The translations under genes were made by a program, and so were the position numbers. A stretch of DNA of 64,000 nt from Bog-473 sp963755495 (GTDB lineage Bacteria > Actinomycetota > Acidimicrobiia > Acidimicrobiales > RAAP-2), in the NCBI GenBank assembly GCA_963755495.1, contig CAVWJS010000006.1:1426001-1490000 (forward strand), read 5' to 3'. Shown here in pieces: positions 8,140-17,797 of this stretch. A model generated the notes under the pieces. The model did not search any database and was not told the origin of the DNA. It saw only the letters and a list, made by a program, of their open reading frames with translations. Position 1 is the first letter of the stretch; each line of letters starts with the position of its first letter.

Positions 8140-11100
8140 TTAGCTCGGGGACACGGCGGCAGACGTCTCGCTGACTGAAACGTATCCGCTCAGCGAGCCG
8201 GTCACGGCAACGGTGAGTTTCTGACCAACATCTGCCGTCGACACGAGGTATGTCTTGGAGGTCGCTCCTCTAATCGTGATGCCGTTCCGCTGCCACTGGT
8301 AGTTCAAGGTGACGCCGCTCTGCCAGGTTCCCGGGACCGCGGTAAGAATCTGGCCGGTTGCCGCTGTACCCGAGATGGTGGGCGTGGGCGTCGGCGAGAT
8401 CGTGCCGGCCACTGGGATGACTGTGGCGGAGTTTTTGGTGGCGGAGGCGTACCCGGCCAGCGAGCCCGTGACCGCGACGGTGAGCTTCTGGCCGACGTCG
8501 GGCGCCACCACCAGGAAGGTTGCCGAGGTCGCTCCGGTGACCGTGGTGCCGTTGCGCAGCCATTGGTAGCTGAGGGTGACGCCGCTCTGCCAGGTTCCCG
8601 GCACCGTTGTCAGAGTTTGGCCCGTTGCCGCTTTTCCTGAGATGGTCGGCGTCGGCGAAGGCGAGAGGACTCCCGCGACCGGCGTGATGGCGGCGGAATT
8701 CTCGGAAGCTGAGTTGTACCCCGATAGTGAGCCGGTCACCGCAACGGTGAGTTTCTGACCGTCGTCTGCCGTCGTCACGAGGAAGGTTGCCGTAGTGGCT
8801 CCGGGGATGGCCAGACCATTGCGATGCCACTGGTAATTCAAGGTGACGCCGCTCTGCCAGGTTCCCGGGACCGCAGTAAGAATCTGGCCGGTTGCCGCTG
8901 TGCCCGAGATCGTGGGTCTCGGCGTCGGCGAGATCGTGCCGGCCACTGGGATGACGGTGGAGGAGTTTTTGGTGGCTGAGGTGTACCCGGCCAGTGCGCC
9001 GGTCACCGCAACGGTGAGTCTCTGACCGTCGTCTGCCACCGTCACGAGGTATGTCTTGGACGTGGCTCCGGTGATCGTGGTGCCGTTGCGCAGCCATTGG
9101 TAGCTGAGGGTGACGCCGCTCTGCCAGGTTCCCGGAACCGTTGTCAGAGTTTGGCCCGTCGCCGCTTTTCCTGAGATGGTCGGCGTCGGCGTTGGCGAGA
9201 GGATGCCGAGAATTGTCAATGGTGAAGACGTCTTCGTTGCCGAGTTGTACCCGGCCAGCGAGCCGGTCGCCGCTACGGCGATGGACTGACCGACGTCATT
9301 CGATTTCACAACGAAGGTGGAAGACGTGGCTCCCGTGATGGCCACCCCGTTGCGCAACCATTGGTAGCTGAGGGTGACGCCGCTCTGCCAGGTTCCCGGG
9401 ACCGCGTGCAGAGTTTGGCCCGTTGCCGGAGTTCCCGAGATGGTTGGCGTCGGCGCTGGCGAGAGGGTTCCCGCCACTGGGGTGACGCCGGTGGAGGTTT
9501 CGGTGGCTGAGGTGTAACCGGCCAGTGCGCCGGTCACGGCGACAGAGATGGACTGGCCGTAGTCCGCCGAGGTGAGGGCGTAAGTCGATCCCGTGGCTCC
9601 CATGATGGCCACACCATTGCGCTCCCACTGATAGCTGAGGCTCACGTCCGGGTCCCAGGTTCCCGGCACTGCCGTCAGCGTCTTACCGGTCGCTGCGGTT
9701 CCTGAGATGGTCGGCGTCGGCGTGAGGGTGAGAGACGCACTGGGAAGTGAGACGGGAACCACGAGCCCATTCGAGGGAGTGAATGTGGTTGATTCGGTCT
9801 GCAGGCCCGCGCCGGACGGCGGAACGACCGACACAGTTATCGACGCGCTCGGCAATAGCTCCAGCACCGCAGTGCCTGAACTGTCGGTGGTCTCCGAGGC
9901 GCATTCCTGCCCTGAAGCCGTTCCGCCAATGAGTGGGAACGACGTGCCCGTACAGGGAAGGGTGACAGTGGCGCCCGTCACTGGGCCGCTGGGACCGTTC
10001 ACCGTAAGGGTCACCTGAGTTGTGGGGAGCATGAAATCGATTTCCTGTCCAAGGGTGAGGTCAATATTTTGGACTGTCGCCTCATAGGTCGTGGGGTCTC
10101 CGACGGATCCCGCAAGGGCAACTGCGTAGGTCCCGGGAGGTGCATCAACGGCAAATCCCCCGTTGCTGCCGGTCGTCGTTTGCGCGACTGAATTTCCGTT
10201 CCCAGAGAGAATGGAAACAGTTTGCCCAGAGAGCGCCTGGCCTCCGGCATCAGAAACCGTCCCGTAAAGAGTCGCATCGATGACGTTGAACGGCTGGGTG
10301 GGACTCCACACGCCATTGGGGCCGGTGACGTACTCCTCTGCCGCCGTGCTCCCCGCTGCGGGCTGGATGAAGAACTGGCAGCTCCCCGTGGGGCTCAAGG
10401 CGTCATAGGTGACAGTGCCCGTGGCGTCGGTGGTCAGCACCGCGCCAATGGTGTCGGTGCCGGTGGCCGGAACCCCGGGGAGCACGTCGCCGCTCCACCC
10501 GAGCGGACACCCTGGCGTGTACTGGTTCGGCGCGATGGGGCTGACCTGTGCCCCGACGATCGGGGTGCCTGAACCGTCGGTGACCTTCATCGCGAGCGGA
10601 GCGAGCGGCACCACGAGGACCTGGTTGATGAGATCGGTGGTCAAGGTGAGGGTGGAGGTGATCGAGTAGGTGCCCGAGCCATCGGGGTTCGTGCCCGAGA
10701 TAGTGAGTTGAGCCGATGTGATGCTCGGTGGGAAAACGATGGAGAAGTTGCCGTTGTCGTCGGTCGTGGCGCTGACATCGGTGCCGAAACGACCGACCAC
10801 GGGGTTGTGGAGATCGACTGTCACGTTGGGCAGAGGATTGCCTTGGGCGTCGGTGACCACTCCCGAGAACGTGACTGTCGAACCGGTTTCGAAGAGGGTG
10901 AAGGCGGGGAGCGTCGTCGGGCCGGTGATCGAGGACTCCTCGCCGGACGGGGCGTTGTAGCTCGGGTCGTCCACACTGAAGGAGGCCGAGGCTGAGCCAC
11001 ACGACATGAGGTCGAAGGTTCCCGTGCCGGTGGCGTCGGTCTGCGCTGACCCGATGAAACTGAATCCCACGCTCGTCGTGATCCCCGGGGCGAGGGTGAC

Positions 11101-14100
11101 CGCCGGGCAGGTGTTTGTCTCCATGAAGTTGTAGTTACCGGATTTGTTGAAGCCAACGCCGCTGTTGTAGGAAGCACTGACGGGGACGCCAGAGAGGGGT
11201 GTGCCCGAGCCATCTTGGACCGGGACGCTCACCGGCTCGAGGGGGACGGTGAGGGTGAGGCCGGTCTGACTCGAGGTCAGATCCAGCGCCCCTGACATTT
11301 GCAATTCGTAGAGATTCAGGGGTGGGTTCGAGATCGGGCTGGTATGGCTGCCCGGCGTGGCGCCGTCGTTGGACAAGATGAACTGGTAGGAGCCCGAGGG
11401 GACGATGATCGAGTAGGTCCCGTCCGAGGCGGTGCTCACGGTGTAGTTGTTGCCCGAAGAGTCGGTCAGCACAACGGTGTCACCGGCGATCGGATTACCC
11501 GAAGCGTCCACGACAGTGCCGGAGAACTGGCTGAGGACCGCATCGACGACGTTGAACGGCTGGGTGGGACTCCACACGCCATTGGGGCCGGTGACGTACT
11601 CCTCTGGCGCCGTGCTCCCCGCTGCGGGCTGGATGAAGAACTGGCAGCTCCCCGTGGGGCTCAAGGCGTCATAGGTGACAGTGCCCGTGGCGTCGGTGGT
11701 CAGCACCGCGCCAATGGTGTCGGTGCCGGTGGCCGGAACCCCGGGGAGCACGTCGCCGCTCCACCCGAGCGGACACCCTGGCGTGTACTGGTTCGGCGCG
11801 ATGGGGCTGACCTGTGCCCCGACGATCGGGGTGCCTGAACCGTCGGTGACCTTCATCGCGAGCGGAGCGAGCGGCACCACGAGGACCTGGTTGATGAGAT
11901 CGGTGGTCAAGGTGAGGGTGGAGGTGATCGAGTAGGTGCCCGAGCCATCGGGGTTCGTGCCCGAGATAGTGAGTTGAGCCGATGTGATGCTCGGTGGGAA
12001 AACGATGGAGAAGTTGCCGTTGTCGTCGGTCGTGGCGCTGACATCGGTGCCGAAACGACCGACCACGGGGTTGTGGAGATCGACTGTCACGTTGGGCAGA
12101 GGATTGCCTTGGGCGTCGGTGACCACTCCCGAGAACGTGACTGTCGAACCGGTTTCGAAGAGGGTGAAGGCGGGGAGCGTCGTCGGGCCGGTGATCGAGG
12201 ACTCCTCGCCGGACGGGGCGTTGTAGCTCGGGTCGTCCACACTGAAGGAGGCCGAGGCTGAGCCACACGACATGAGGTCGAAGGTTCCCGTGCCGGTGGC
12301 GTCGGTCTGCGCTGACCCGATGAAACTGAATCCCACGCTCGTCGTGATCCCCGGGGCGAGGGTGACCGCCGGGCAGGTGTTTGTCTCCATGAAGTTGTAG
12401 TTACCGGATTTGTTGAAGCCAACGCCGCTGTTGTAGGAAGCACTGACGGGGACGCCAGAGAGGGGTGTGCCCGAGCCATCTTGGACCGGGACGCTCACCG
12501 GCTCGAGGGGGACGGTGAGGGTGAGGCCGGTCTGACTCGAGGTCAGATCCAGCGCCCCTGACATTTGCAATTCGTAGAGATTCAGGGGTGGGTTCGAGAT
12601 CGGGCTGGTATGGCTGCCCGGCGTGGCGCCGTCGTTGGACAAGATGAACTGGTAGGAGCCCGAGGGGACGATGATCGAGTAGGTCCCGTCCGAGGCGGTG
12701 CTCACGGTGTAGTTGTTGCCCGAAGAGTCGGTCAGCACAACGGTGTCACCGGCGATCGGATTACCCGAAGCGTCCACGACAGTGCCGGAGAACTGGCTGA
12801 GGACCGCATCGACGACGTTGAACGGCTGGGTGGGACTCCACACGCCATTGGGGCCGGTGACGTACTCCTCTGGCGCCGTGCTCCCCGCTGCGGGCTGGAT
12901 GAAGAACTGGCAGCTCCCCGTGGGGCTCAAGGCGTCATAGGTGACAGTGCCCGTGGCGTCGGTGGTCAGCACCGCGCCAATGGTGTCGGTGCCGGTGGCC
13001 GGAACCCCGGGGAGCACGTCGCCGCTCCACCCGAGCGGACACCCTGGCGTGTACTGGTTCGGCGCGATGGGGCTGACCTGTGCCCCGACGATCGGGGTGC
13101 CTGAACCGTCGGTGACCTTCATCGCGAGCGGAGCGAGCGGCACCACGAGGACCTGGTTGATGAGATCGGTGGTCAAGGTGAGGGTGGAGGTGATCGAGTA
13201 GGTGCCCGAGCCATCGGGGTTCGTGCCCGAGATAGTGAGTTGAGCCGATGTGATGCTCGGTGGGAAAACGATGGAGAAGTTGCCGTTGTCGTCGGTCGTG
13301 GCGCTGACATCGGTGCCGAAACGACCGACCACGGGGTTGTGGAGATCGACTGTCACGTTGGGCAGAGGATTGCCTTGGGCGTCGGTGACCACTCCCGAGA
13401 ACGTGACTGTCGAACCGGTTTCGAAGAGGGTGAAGGCGGGGAGCGTCGTCGGGCCGGTGATCGAGGACTCCTCGCCGGACGGGGCGTTGTAGCTCGGGTC
13501 GTCCACACTGAAGGAGGCCGAGGCTGAGCCACACGACATGAGGTCGAAGGTTCCCGTGCCGGTGGCGTCGGTCTGCGCTGACCCGATGAAACTGAATCCC
13601 ACGCTCGTCGTGATCCCCGGGGCGAGGGTGACCGCCGGGCAGGTGTTTGTCTCCATGAAGTTGTAGTTACCGGATTTGTTGAAGCCAACGCCGCTGTTGT
13701 AGGAAGCACTGACGGGGACGCCAGAGAGGGGTGTGCCCGAGCCATCTTGGACCGGGACGCTCACCGGCTCGAGGGGGACGGTGAGGGTGAGGCCGGTCTG
13801 ACTCGAGGTCAGATCCAGCGCCCCTGACATTTGCAATTCGTAGAGATTCAGGGGTGGGTTCGAGATCGGGCTGGTATGGCTGCCCGGCGTGGCGCCGTCG
13901 TTGGACAAGATGAACTGGTAGGAGCCCGAGGGGACGATGATCGAGTAGGTCCCGTCCGAGGCGGTGCTCACGGTGTAGTTGTTGCCCGAAGAGTCGGTCA
14001 GCACAACGGTGTCACCGGCGATCGGATTACCCGAAGCGTCCACGACAGTGCCGGAGAACTGGCTGGCGCCATCTGCAGAAGCGTCGTCGGGGCGCACCAA

Positions 14101-14205
14101 AGCACCACCGGCTATAAGAAGAATGGCGACCACCGACAAGACCCACACCCTGTGAAAGTGGAGCGCACCGCCGACGGTGCCCGACCTACCAGTGTCGAAT
14201 CGCAT
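8140..14205 (-). CDS. Giant secreted repeat protein (CarboxypepD_reg-like and Ig-like repeats)
   Basis: The product is about 2,021 residues. ATG 14205 is preferred because GGGGGA lies about 8 bases upstream and the residues before it are not signal-like; the frame is open to 14361. A hydrophobic export segment spans roughly residues 18-38. Residues 48-1313 are three almost identical 422-residue units. Each unit holds two carboxypeptidase-regulatory-like beta-sandwiches (FSGTVVDASGNPIAGDTV and FSGVVTDAQGNPLPNVTV), each followed by a shorter beta domain with DGSGTP. Residues about 1314-1490 hold one diverged copy. Residues 1491-2021 are six Ig-like repeats of about 89 residues containing YQWxRNG. 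No LPxTG or other wall anchor is seen. A surface or matrix adhesin or structural role is likely by architecture only. Confidence 0.9.
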   Translation of the reverse strand: MRFDTGRSGTVGGALHFHRVWVLSVVAILLIAGGALVRPDDASADGASQFSGTVVDASGNPIAGDTVVLTDSSGNNYTVSTASDGTYSIIVPSGSYQFILSNDGATPGSHTSPISNPPLNLYELQMSGALDLTSSQTGLTLTVPLEPVSVPVQDGSGTPLSGVPVSASYNSGVGFNKSGNYNFMETNTCPAVTLAPGITTSVGFSFIGSAQTDATGTGTFDLMSCGSASASFSVDDPSYNAPSGEESSITGPTTLPAFTLFETGSTVTFSGVVTDAQGNPLPNVTVDLHNPVVGRFGTDVSATTDDNGNFSIVFPPSITSAQLTISGTNPDGSGTYSITSTLTLTTDLINQVLVVPLAPLAMKVTDGSGTPIVGAQVSPIAPNQYTPGCPLGWSGDVLPGVPATGTDTIGAVLTTDATGTVTYDALSPTGSCQFFIQPAAGSTAPEEYVTGPNGVWSPTQPFNVVDAVLSQFSGTVVDASGNPIAGDTVVLTDSSGNNYTVSTASDGTYSIIVPSGSYQFILSNDGATPGSHTSPISNPPLNLYELQMSGALDLTSSQTGLTLTVPLEPVSVPVQDGSGTPLSGVPVSASYNSGVGFNKSGNYNFMETNTCPAVTLAPGITTSVGFSFIGSAQTDATGTGTFDLMSCGSASASFSVDDPSYNAPSGEESSITGPTTLPAFTLFETGSTVTFSGVVTDAQGNPLPNVTVDLHNPVVGRFGTDVSATTDDNGNFSIVFPPSITSAQLTISGTNPDGSGTYSITSTLTLTTDLINQVLVVPLAPLAMKVTDGSGTPIVGAQVSPIAPNQYTPGCPLGWSGDVLPGVPATGTDTIGAVLTTDATGTVTYDALSPTGSCQFFIQPAAGSTAPEEYVTGPNGVWSPTQPFNVVDAVLSQFSGTVVDASGNPIAGDTVVLTDSSGNNYTVSTASDGTYSIIVPSGSYQFILSNDGATPGSHTSPISNPPLNLYELQMSGALDLTSSQTGLTLTVPLEPVSVPVQDGSGTPLSGVPVSASYNSGVGFNKSGNYNFMETNTCPAVTLAPGITTSVGFSFIGSAQTDATGTGTFDLMSCGSASASFSVDDPSYNAPSGEESSITGPTTLPAFTLFETGSTVTFSGVVTDAQGNPLPNVTVDLHNPVVGRFGTDVSATTDDNGNFSIVFPPSITSAQLTISGTNPDGSGTYSITSTLTLTTDLINQVLVVPLAPLAMKVTDGSGTPIVGAQVSPIAPNQYTPGCPLGWSGDVLPGVPATGTDTIGAVLTTDATGTVTYDALSPTGSCQFFIQPAAGSTAAEEYVTGPNGVWSPTQPFNVIDATLYGTVSDAGGQALSGQTVSILSGNGNSVAQTTTGSNGGFAVDAPPGTYAVALAGSVGDPTTYEATVQNIDLTLGQEIDFMLPTTQVTLTVNGPSGPVTGATVTLPCTGTSFPLIGGTASGQECASETTDSSGTAVLELLPSASITVSVVPPSGAGLQTESTTFTPSNGLVVPVSLPSASLTLTPTPTISGTAATGKTLTAVPGTWDPDVSLSYQWERNGVAIMGATGSTYALTSADYGQSISVAVTGALAGYTSATETSTGVTPVAGTLSPAPTPTISGTPATGQTLHAVPGTWQSGVTLSYQWLRNGVAITGATSSTFVVKSNDVGQSIAVAATGSLAGYNSATKTSSPLTILGILSPTPTPTISGKAATGQTLTTVPGTWQSGVTLSYQWLRNGTTITGATSKTYLVTVADDGQRLTVAVTGALAGYTSATKNSSTVIPVAGTISPTPRPTISGTAATGQILTAVPGTWQSGVTLNYQWHRNGLAIPGATTATFLVTTADDGQKLTVAVTGSLSGYNSASENSAAITPVAGVLSPSPTPTISGKAATGQTLTTVPGTWQSGVTLSYQWLRNGTTVTGATSATFLVVAPDVGQKLTVAVTGSLAGYASATKNSATVIPVAGTISPTPTPTISGTAATGQILTAVPGTWQSGVTLNYQWQRNGITIRGATSKTYLVSTADVGQKLTVAVTGSLSGYVSVSETSAAVSPS
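8143..9735 (-). repeat. Six tandem Ig-like repeats, 267-bp period
   Basis: Each unit encodes about 89 residues with PTPTISGTAATGQ, VPGTWQSGVTLSYQW, RNG, GAT, DxGQ and VAVTGSLAGY. Unit spacing is 267 bases, for example 8309, 8576 and 8843. Units 3 and 5 resemble each other more than their neighbours, as do units 4 and 6, so the array also has a 534-base higher period, consistent with duplication of a pair. Confidence 0.85.
10267..14064 (-). repeat. Three tandem 1,266-bp repeats, almost identical
   Basis: The copies occupy 12799-14064 (first in the protein), 11533-12798 and 10267-11532. Each is exactly 422 codons, so the frame is kept. The first two copies encode the same protein sequence. The third differs near its 10267 end: Ala for Pro in GSTAPEEY, and NVIDAT for NVVDAV. 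Synonymous positions are also conserved, so the copies are recent duplicates or are being homogenised by gene conversion. Confidence 0.93.
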
Positions 14206-14283
14206 TGACTCCGTCCCCCTCCACGTTGCTACCAGGGGGTCCACCCCGCATATCTCCGCGCACGACGACCTCCCGCCGCAGCA

Positions 14284-14350
14284 AAGAGGGCCACTGGCCC
14301 TCTTAGTTTGGGACTCTATAGTCGACTCGGTCAATGGGCCGAAAGGCCCA
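14284..14350. promoter_or_regulatory. Two strong hairpins upstream of the giant gene
   Basis: AAGAGGGCC/GGCCCTCTT with a 3-base loop lies at 14284-14304, and TGGGCC/GGCCCA with a GAAA loop (plus strand) lies at 14335-14350. Both sit 80-145 bases upstream of the giant gene's ATG. On the minus strand the first could be an attenuator in the 5' leader. No long T-tract follows. Confidence 0.3.
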
Positions 14351-14780
14351 AATTCGTCCAAAAGCGTCCAGTGGGGTTCTCACAACTCCCGTGGAGAACC
14401 TCTGCGTCCGACCAACGTGGAGCTGGGCCTCCTTCATTAATTGAAGTGCGGACTCTGCGTGTGCCTGATTCTTGCCACTACCGGCGCGTCAACCGCGGCC
14501 CGAACCCACGCACGACTAGAACACCGCCAGAACTCGCCGGGGCTAATGCCGCTCCATCGTGCCTCCGTTGTTAGCCGATGGGGTGGCGGCTTGGGGGCGT
14601 GGTCAGCCCAAGGCTGGTCCTATTGGACGTGATCCTCGTGGTCGACTTCTACGACGTGGGGTGACATGGTCTGACCGCCGGATTCCATTCGAGCGACGAG
14701 ACCGGCCGGGCCAACGCCGACCGATACGATCTGAGCGCACGCACCAAACGACGACCGACACGCGAATCTGGGGGAAGCCC
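14351..14780. other. Divergent intergenic region, nothing else recognised
   Basis: This stretch separates the giant repeat gene from the divergent P450 gene. Open frames on the plus strand run into the P450 frame but do not look like protein. Promoters for both genes are expected here but no clear consensus pair stands out. Confidence 0.4.
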
Positions 14781-16001
14781 ATGACCGACACCACGCTCAG
14801 CGAGACGCCACTCGAGTTCGATCCGTTCTCTGACGAGTACTTCAACGGGGCCTACGACCTGTTCCGTCGAATGCGTGACGAGTCACCTGTCTACTTCAAT
14901 GAGCAGTACGGCTTCTGGGCCCTGTTCCGCTACGAGAACGTCTGCGCAGCGCACAAGGACTGGCAGACGTTCTCCTCGGCCCACGGGGTCGACCTTTCGA
15001 CCCTAAACACCGACCCGGCCATCATCCAGATGTACCGCTCACTCATAATGATGGACCCGCCCGAGCACGACCGCTTCCGGGCGCTGGTATCCCGTGTCTT
15101 CACCCCCCGAGCAGTGACCGCGCTCGAGACCATGGTGCGAGAGGTCATCGTCTCTTTCCTCGAACCGTTCGATGACGCCGACTCCTTCGACGCCGTGTCC
15201 GACTTCAGCGGGCCCTTCCCGGTGGAGATCATCTCGCGCATGCTCGGTGTTCCCAAGGACGAGCGCCAACAGATCCGTCACTGGCTCGACGTGGGGCTCC
15301 ACCGCGAGCCGGGCCAGATGGAACCGACCCCTGAAGGGGTCCGGGCCCAGATGGAAAGCGGGATCTACTGGATGGAGTTGACCGAGTCAAAGCGCCACAA
15401 TCCCACTGACGACATGATCAGCCGGCTCACCCAGGTCGAGGTGGACCGCGGGGACGGCGAGATGACCCGCCTGGACAACGAAGAGATCGCCGGATTCGCC
15501 GGTCTGCTCGGCGGGGCCGGTGCAGAGACGGTCACCAAGCTCGTCGGCAATGCCGTCTACCTCTTCCACAAGAACCCGGGCGAGTACAAGAAGCTCCTCG
15601 ATGACCCCACGAAGGCGCCCACGGCGGTCGAAGAGATCCTCCACTACTACCCGCCCTCGCAGTATCAAGGACGGTTCTCCGTACGGGAGTCCACCTGGAG
15701 CGGGGTGACGGTTCCCGCCGGCTTCCCGACCATTTTGATCACCGCCTCAGCCACCCGCGACGAACGCTTCTACGAAGAGCCCGACGTGTTCAACATCGAC
15801 CGCAAACCGACGCTGGCCCTAGGTCTGGGCTACGGCATCCACAGCTGCCTGGGCGCAGCCCTGGCCCGCATGGAGAGCCGGATCGCGATTGAGGAACTGG
15901 CTAAGCGTTGGCCGAGCTTCGAGGTGGACGAGTCCCGTCTGTCCCGGGTCCAGATGTCCAATGTTGCCGGTTACTCCAACGTGCCGGTCCAGCGGGCTTA
16001 G
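14781..16001 (+). CDS. Cytochrome P450 with atypical ExxR motif
   Basis: The soluble P450 of about 406 residues starts at ATG 14781, preceded by GGGGGAAG. Upstream codons in the same frame are not P450-like. The haem loop is LGYGIHSCLGAALARME, giving the Cys ligand. The I-helix reads GGAGAETVTKL, with Glu in place of the usual Asp of AGxDT. The K-helix reads VEEILHYYPP: the almost invariant ExxR Arg is replaced by His. Bacterial class I P450s take electrons from ferredoxin partners, none of which is encoded next door. The substrate is unknown; nearby ALDH and amidohydrolase genes suggest catabolism. It converges with the ALDH gene. Confidence 0.9.
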   Translation: MTDTTLSETPLEFDPFSDEYFNGAYDLFRRMRDESPVYFNEQYGFWALFRYENVCAAHKDWQTFSSAHGVDLSTLNTDPAIIQMYRSLIMMDPPEHDRFRALVSRVFTPRAVTALETMVREVIVSFLEPFDDADSFDAVSDFSGPFPVEIISRMLGVPKDERQQIRHWLDVGLHREPGQMEPTPEGVRAQMESGIYWMELTESKRHNPTDDMISRLTQVEVDRGDGEMTRLDNEEIAGFAGLLGGAGAETVTKLVGNAVYLFHKNPGEYKKLLDDPTKAPTAVEEILHYYPPSQYQGRFSVRESTWSGVTVPAGFPTILITASATRDERFYEEPDVFNIDRKPTLALGLGYGIHSCLGAALARMESRIAIEELAKRWPSFEVDESRLSRVQMSNVAGYSNVPVQRA

Positions 16002-16132
16002 CGAAGGGTCGCCATCTCACGCGGTTCGATGAGGAGCGTCGCCGCACCAAGGGGTGGCGCGACACGCATGCGTGGGCCCAACGGGCGATCGAATGACTTG
16101 TAGGTCAAGGCGAACTACGCGCGCCGGGCGTC

Positions 16133-17638
16133 CTACCCGATTGCTCCGTCTTTGGCCGGGAGGCCGCCGGCGTACGTCTTGGTCTCGGTGTACTGCTCGA
16201 AGCCCTCGATCCCGTTCTGGCGTCCGACGCCACTGGCCTTGTAGCCACCGAACGGAGCATCGGGCCCGTACCAGACGCCGCCGTTGATACCTACCGTCCC
16301 CGCCCGGAGCCGCCGACCCACCGCCAGCGCCCGCTCTTCGGAGGCCGAGGTGACACCTGCGCCGAGTCCGTACTCGTTTGCGTTGGCGATGCGCACGGCG
16401 TCGTCGTCATCATCGAAGGGGACGACCACCAACACCGGGCCGAAGATCTCGTTCTGAGCGATGGACATGGAGTTCTCGACATCGGCGAAGAGCGTGGGCT
16501 CGACGTAGTATCCCTTCTCCAGGTGCGCCGGCCGGCCTCCGCCGACGACGACGCGGGCGCCTTCGGCCTTGCCCCGCTCGATGTGCTCCAGCACGCGCTC
16601 GCGTTGGAGAGCGCTGATCTGCGGGCCCTGAATGTTGCCGGGGTTGGTGGGATCGCCGTAGGGCACGTTACGGAAGCCCTCTTCCATGATGGCGATGCCC
16701 TCGTCGTAGCGTGAGCGCGGCAACAGCATCCGGGTGAGCATGACGCAGCCCTGTCCCCCGTGCGTGCAGATAGTCCAGGCCATGCTCAGCTTGGCTTCGA
16801 AGTCGGCGTCGTCCAGAACGATGTCGGCCGACTTTCCGCCGAGCTCGAGGAAGAGGCGCTTCAACGTGGGTGCGCCCTTTTCCATGATGCGGCGCCCGAC
16901 CGCTGTCGAACCGGTGAACGAGATGAGATCGACGCGTGGATCGGTGACCAGGTCTTCGGCCACCGCGTTGTCCGAGGTCGTGATCACCTGGAGGACACCC
17001 GGGGGGAAATCCGTCTGCTCGGCCACCAGGCGGCCGATACGCGTGGCGTTCCAGGGCGTGTTGGGGGCGGCCTTCAAGATGGTGGTGTTGCCAGTGGCCA
17101 GAGCCTGCCCCAGCTTCTGGATGGAGACCTCGAAGGGATAGTTCCAGGGCACGATGGCGCCGACGACGCCGACCGCCTCCTTGCTCACCTTGCGCCAGCT
17201 GCGCTGCCCGAAGGCATTGCCCTCCGGCAAGTCTCGCTCCCAAGCGAACTCGTCGATGAAATTCGCCGGCCAAACCAATCCGTCTGCCAGGGGGGCATCG
17301 AGCTGCGGTCCGTAGGTCAAGACGATGGGTGCGCCGACCTCGGCCACCAGCTCGGCCCGGAGAAGCTCGCGCTCGCCCTCGAGCGCTGCCTGCAACTGGA
17401 GCAGGCAGCGCTTTCGCAGCTCCTTGTTGGTGGCCCACGACGTCTCGTCGAACGCCCGGCGGGCGGCGGCGATGGCCTCTTCCATGTCGTCGTGTCCCGC
17501 GTCGGCCACCTGGCCGAGCACCTCTTCTGTGGCCGGATTGATGTTGTCGAACACCTTCCCCGACTTGGCCTCCACGAGCTTGCCGTCGATCAACATCCGC
17601 TGCTCTCCGTGCAGAGCCGTCGTGTCATTCGTTGTCAT
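16133..17638 (-). CDS. NAD(P)-dependent aldehyde dehydrogenase
   Basis: The protein of about 501 residues starts at ATG 17638 with GGAAGG seven bases upstream; the frame is open to 17725. Key ALDH features are present: PWNYPFEVSIQKLGQALATG, SFTGSTAVGRRIME, the general-base Glu in FLELGGKSADIV, the catalytic Cys in HGGQGCVMLTR, and EIFGPVLVVVPF with PFGGYKASGVGRQNG near the C-terminus. It oxidises an aldehyde to its acid in the cytoplasm. It follows the amidohydrolase gene on the same strand after 160 bases and may be cotranscribed with it. Confidence 0.93.
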   Translation of the reverse strand: MTTNDTTALHGEQRMLIDGKLVEAKSGKVFDNINPATEEVLGQVADAGHDDMEEAIAAARRAFDETSWATNKELRKRCLLQLQAALEGERELLRAELVAEVGAPIVLTYGPQLDAPLADGLVWPANFIDEFAWERDLPEGNAFGQRSWRKVSKEAVGVVGAIVPWNYPFEVSIQKLGQALATGNTTILKAAPNTPWNATRIGRLVAEQTDFPPGVLQVITTSDNAVAEDLVTDPRVDLISFTGSTAVGRRIMEKGAPTLKRLFLELGGKSADIVLDDADFEAKLSMAWTICTHGGQGCVMLTRMLLPRSRYDEGIAIMEEGFRNVPYGDPTNPGNIQGPQISALQRERVLEHIERGKAEGARVVVGGGRPAHLEKGYYVEPTLFADVENSMSIAQNEIFGPVLVVVPFDDDDDAVRIANANEYGLGAGVTSASEERALAVGRRLRAGTVGINGGVWYGPDAPFGGYKASGVGRQNGIEGFEQYTETKTYAGGLPAKDGAIG

Positions 17639-17797
17639 GTCGTTTCCTTCCGCTAAGTCGACTGGAACGCTACTGCGGTCCTCCAGTGGACCGCCATCGG
17701 GTGTCTGAGGACGGCGAGAGTCCACTACATGGCCTCTGCTACATCGCCTCAGCCACGACGTGTGAAACGAAGTCCTCGAGGATGCCGGTACAGCGCC

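Noticed and set aside
11299..13104. Repeated plus-strand frames of 179 codons inside the repeats
   Set aside because: They recur only because the DNA repeats; they are antisense shadows of the giant secreted protein.
10267..14064. The direct repeats as a CRISPR array or tandem insertion sequences
   Set aside because: Units are 1,266 bp, in frame inside one gene, without spacers, terminal inverted repeats or a transposase.
14559..14780. N-terminal extension of the P450 by 74 residues
   Set aside because: The extension is Arg/Gly-rich and not P450-like. ATG 14781 has a good ribosome site and the family's normal length.
16760..17656. A 298-codon plus-strand frame
   Set aside because: It is the antisense shadow of the aldehyde dehydrogenase gene.
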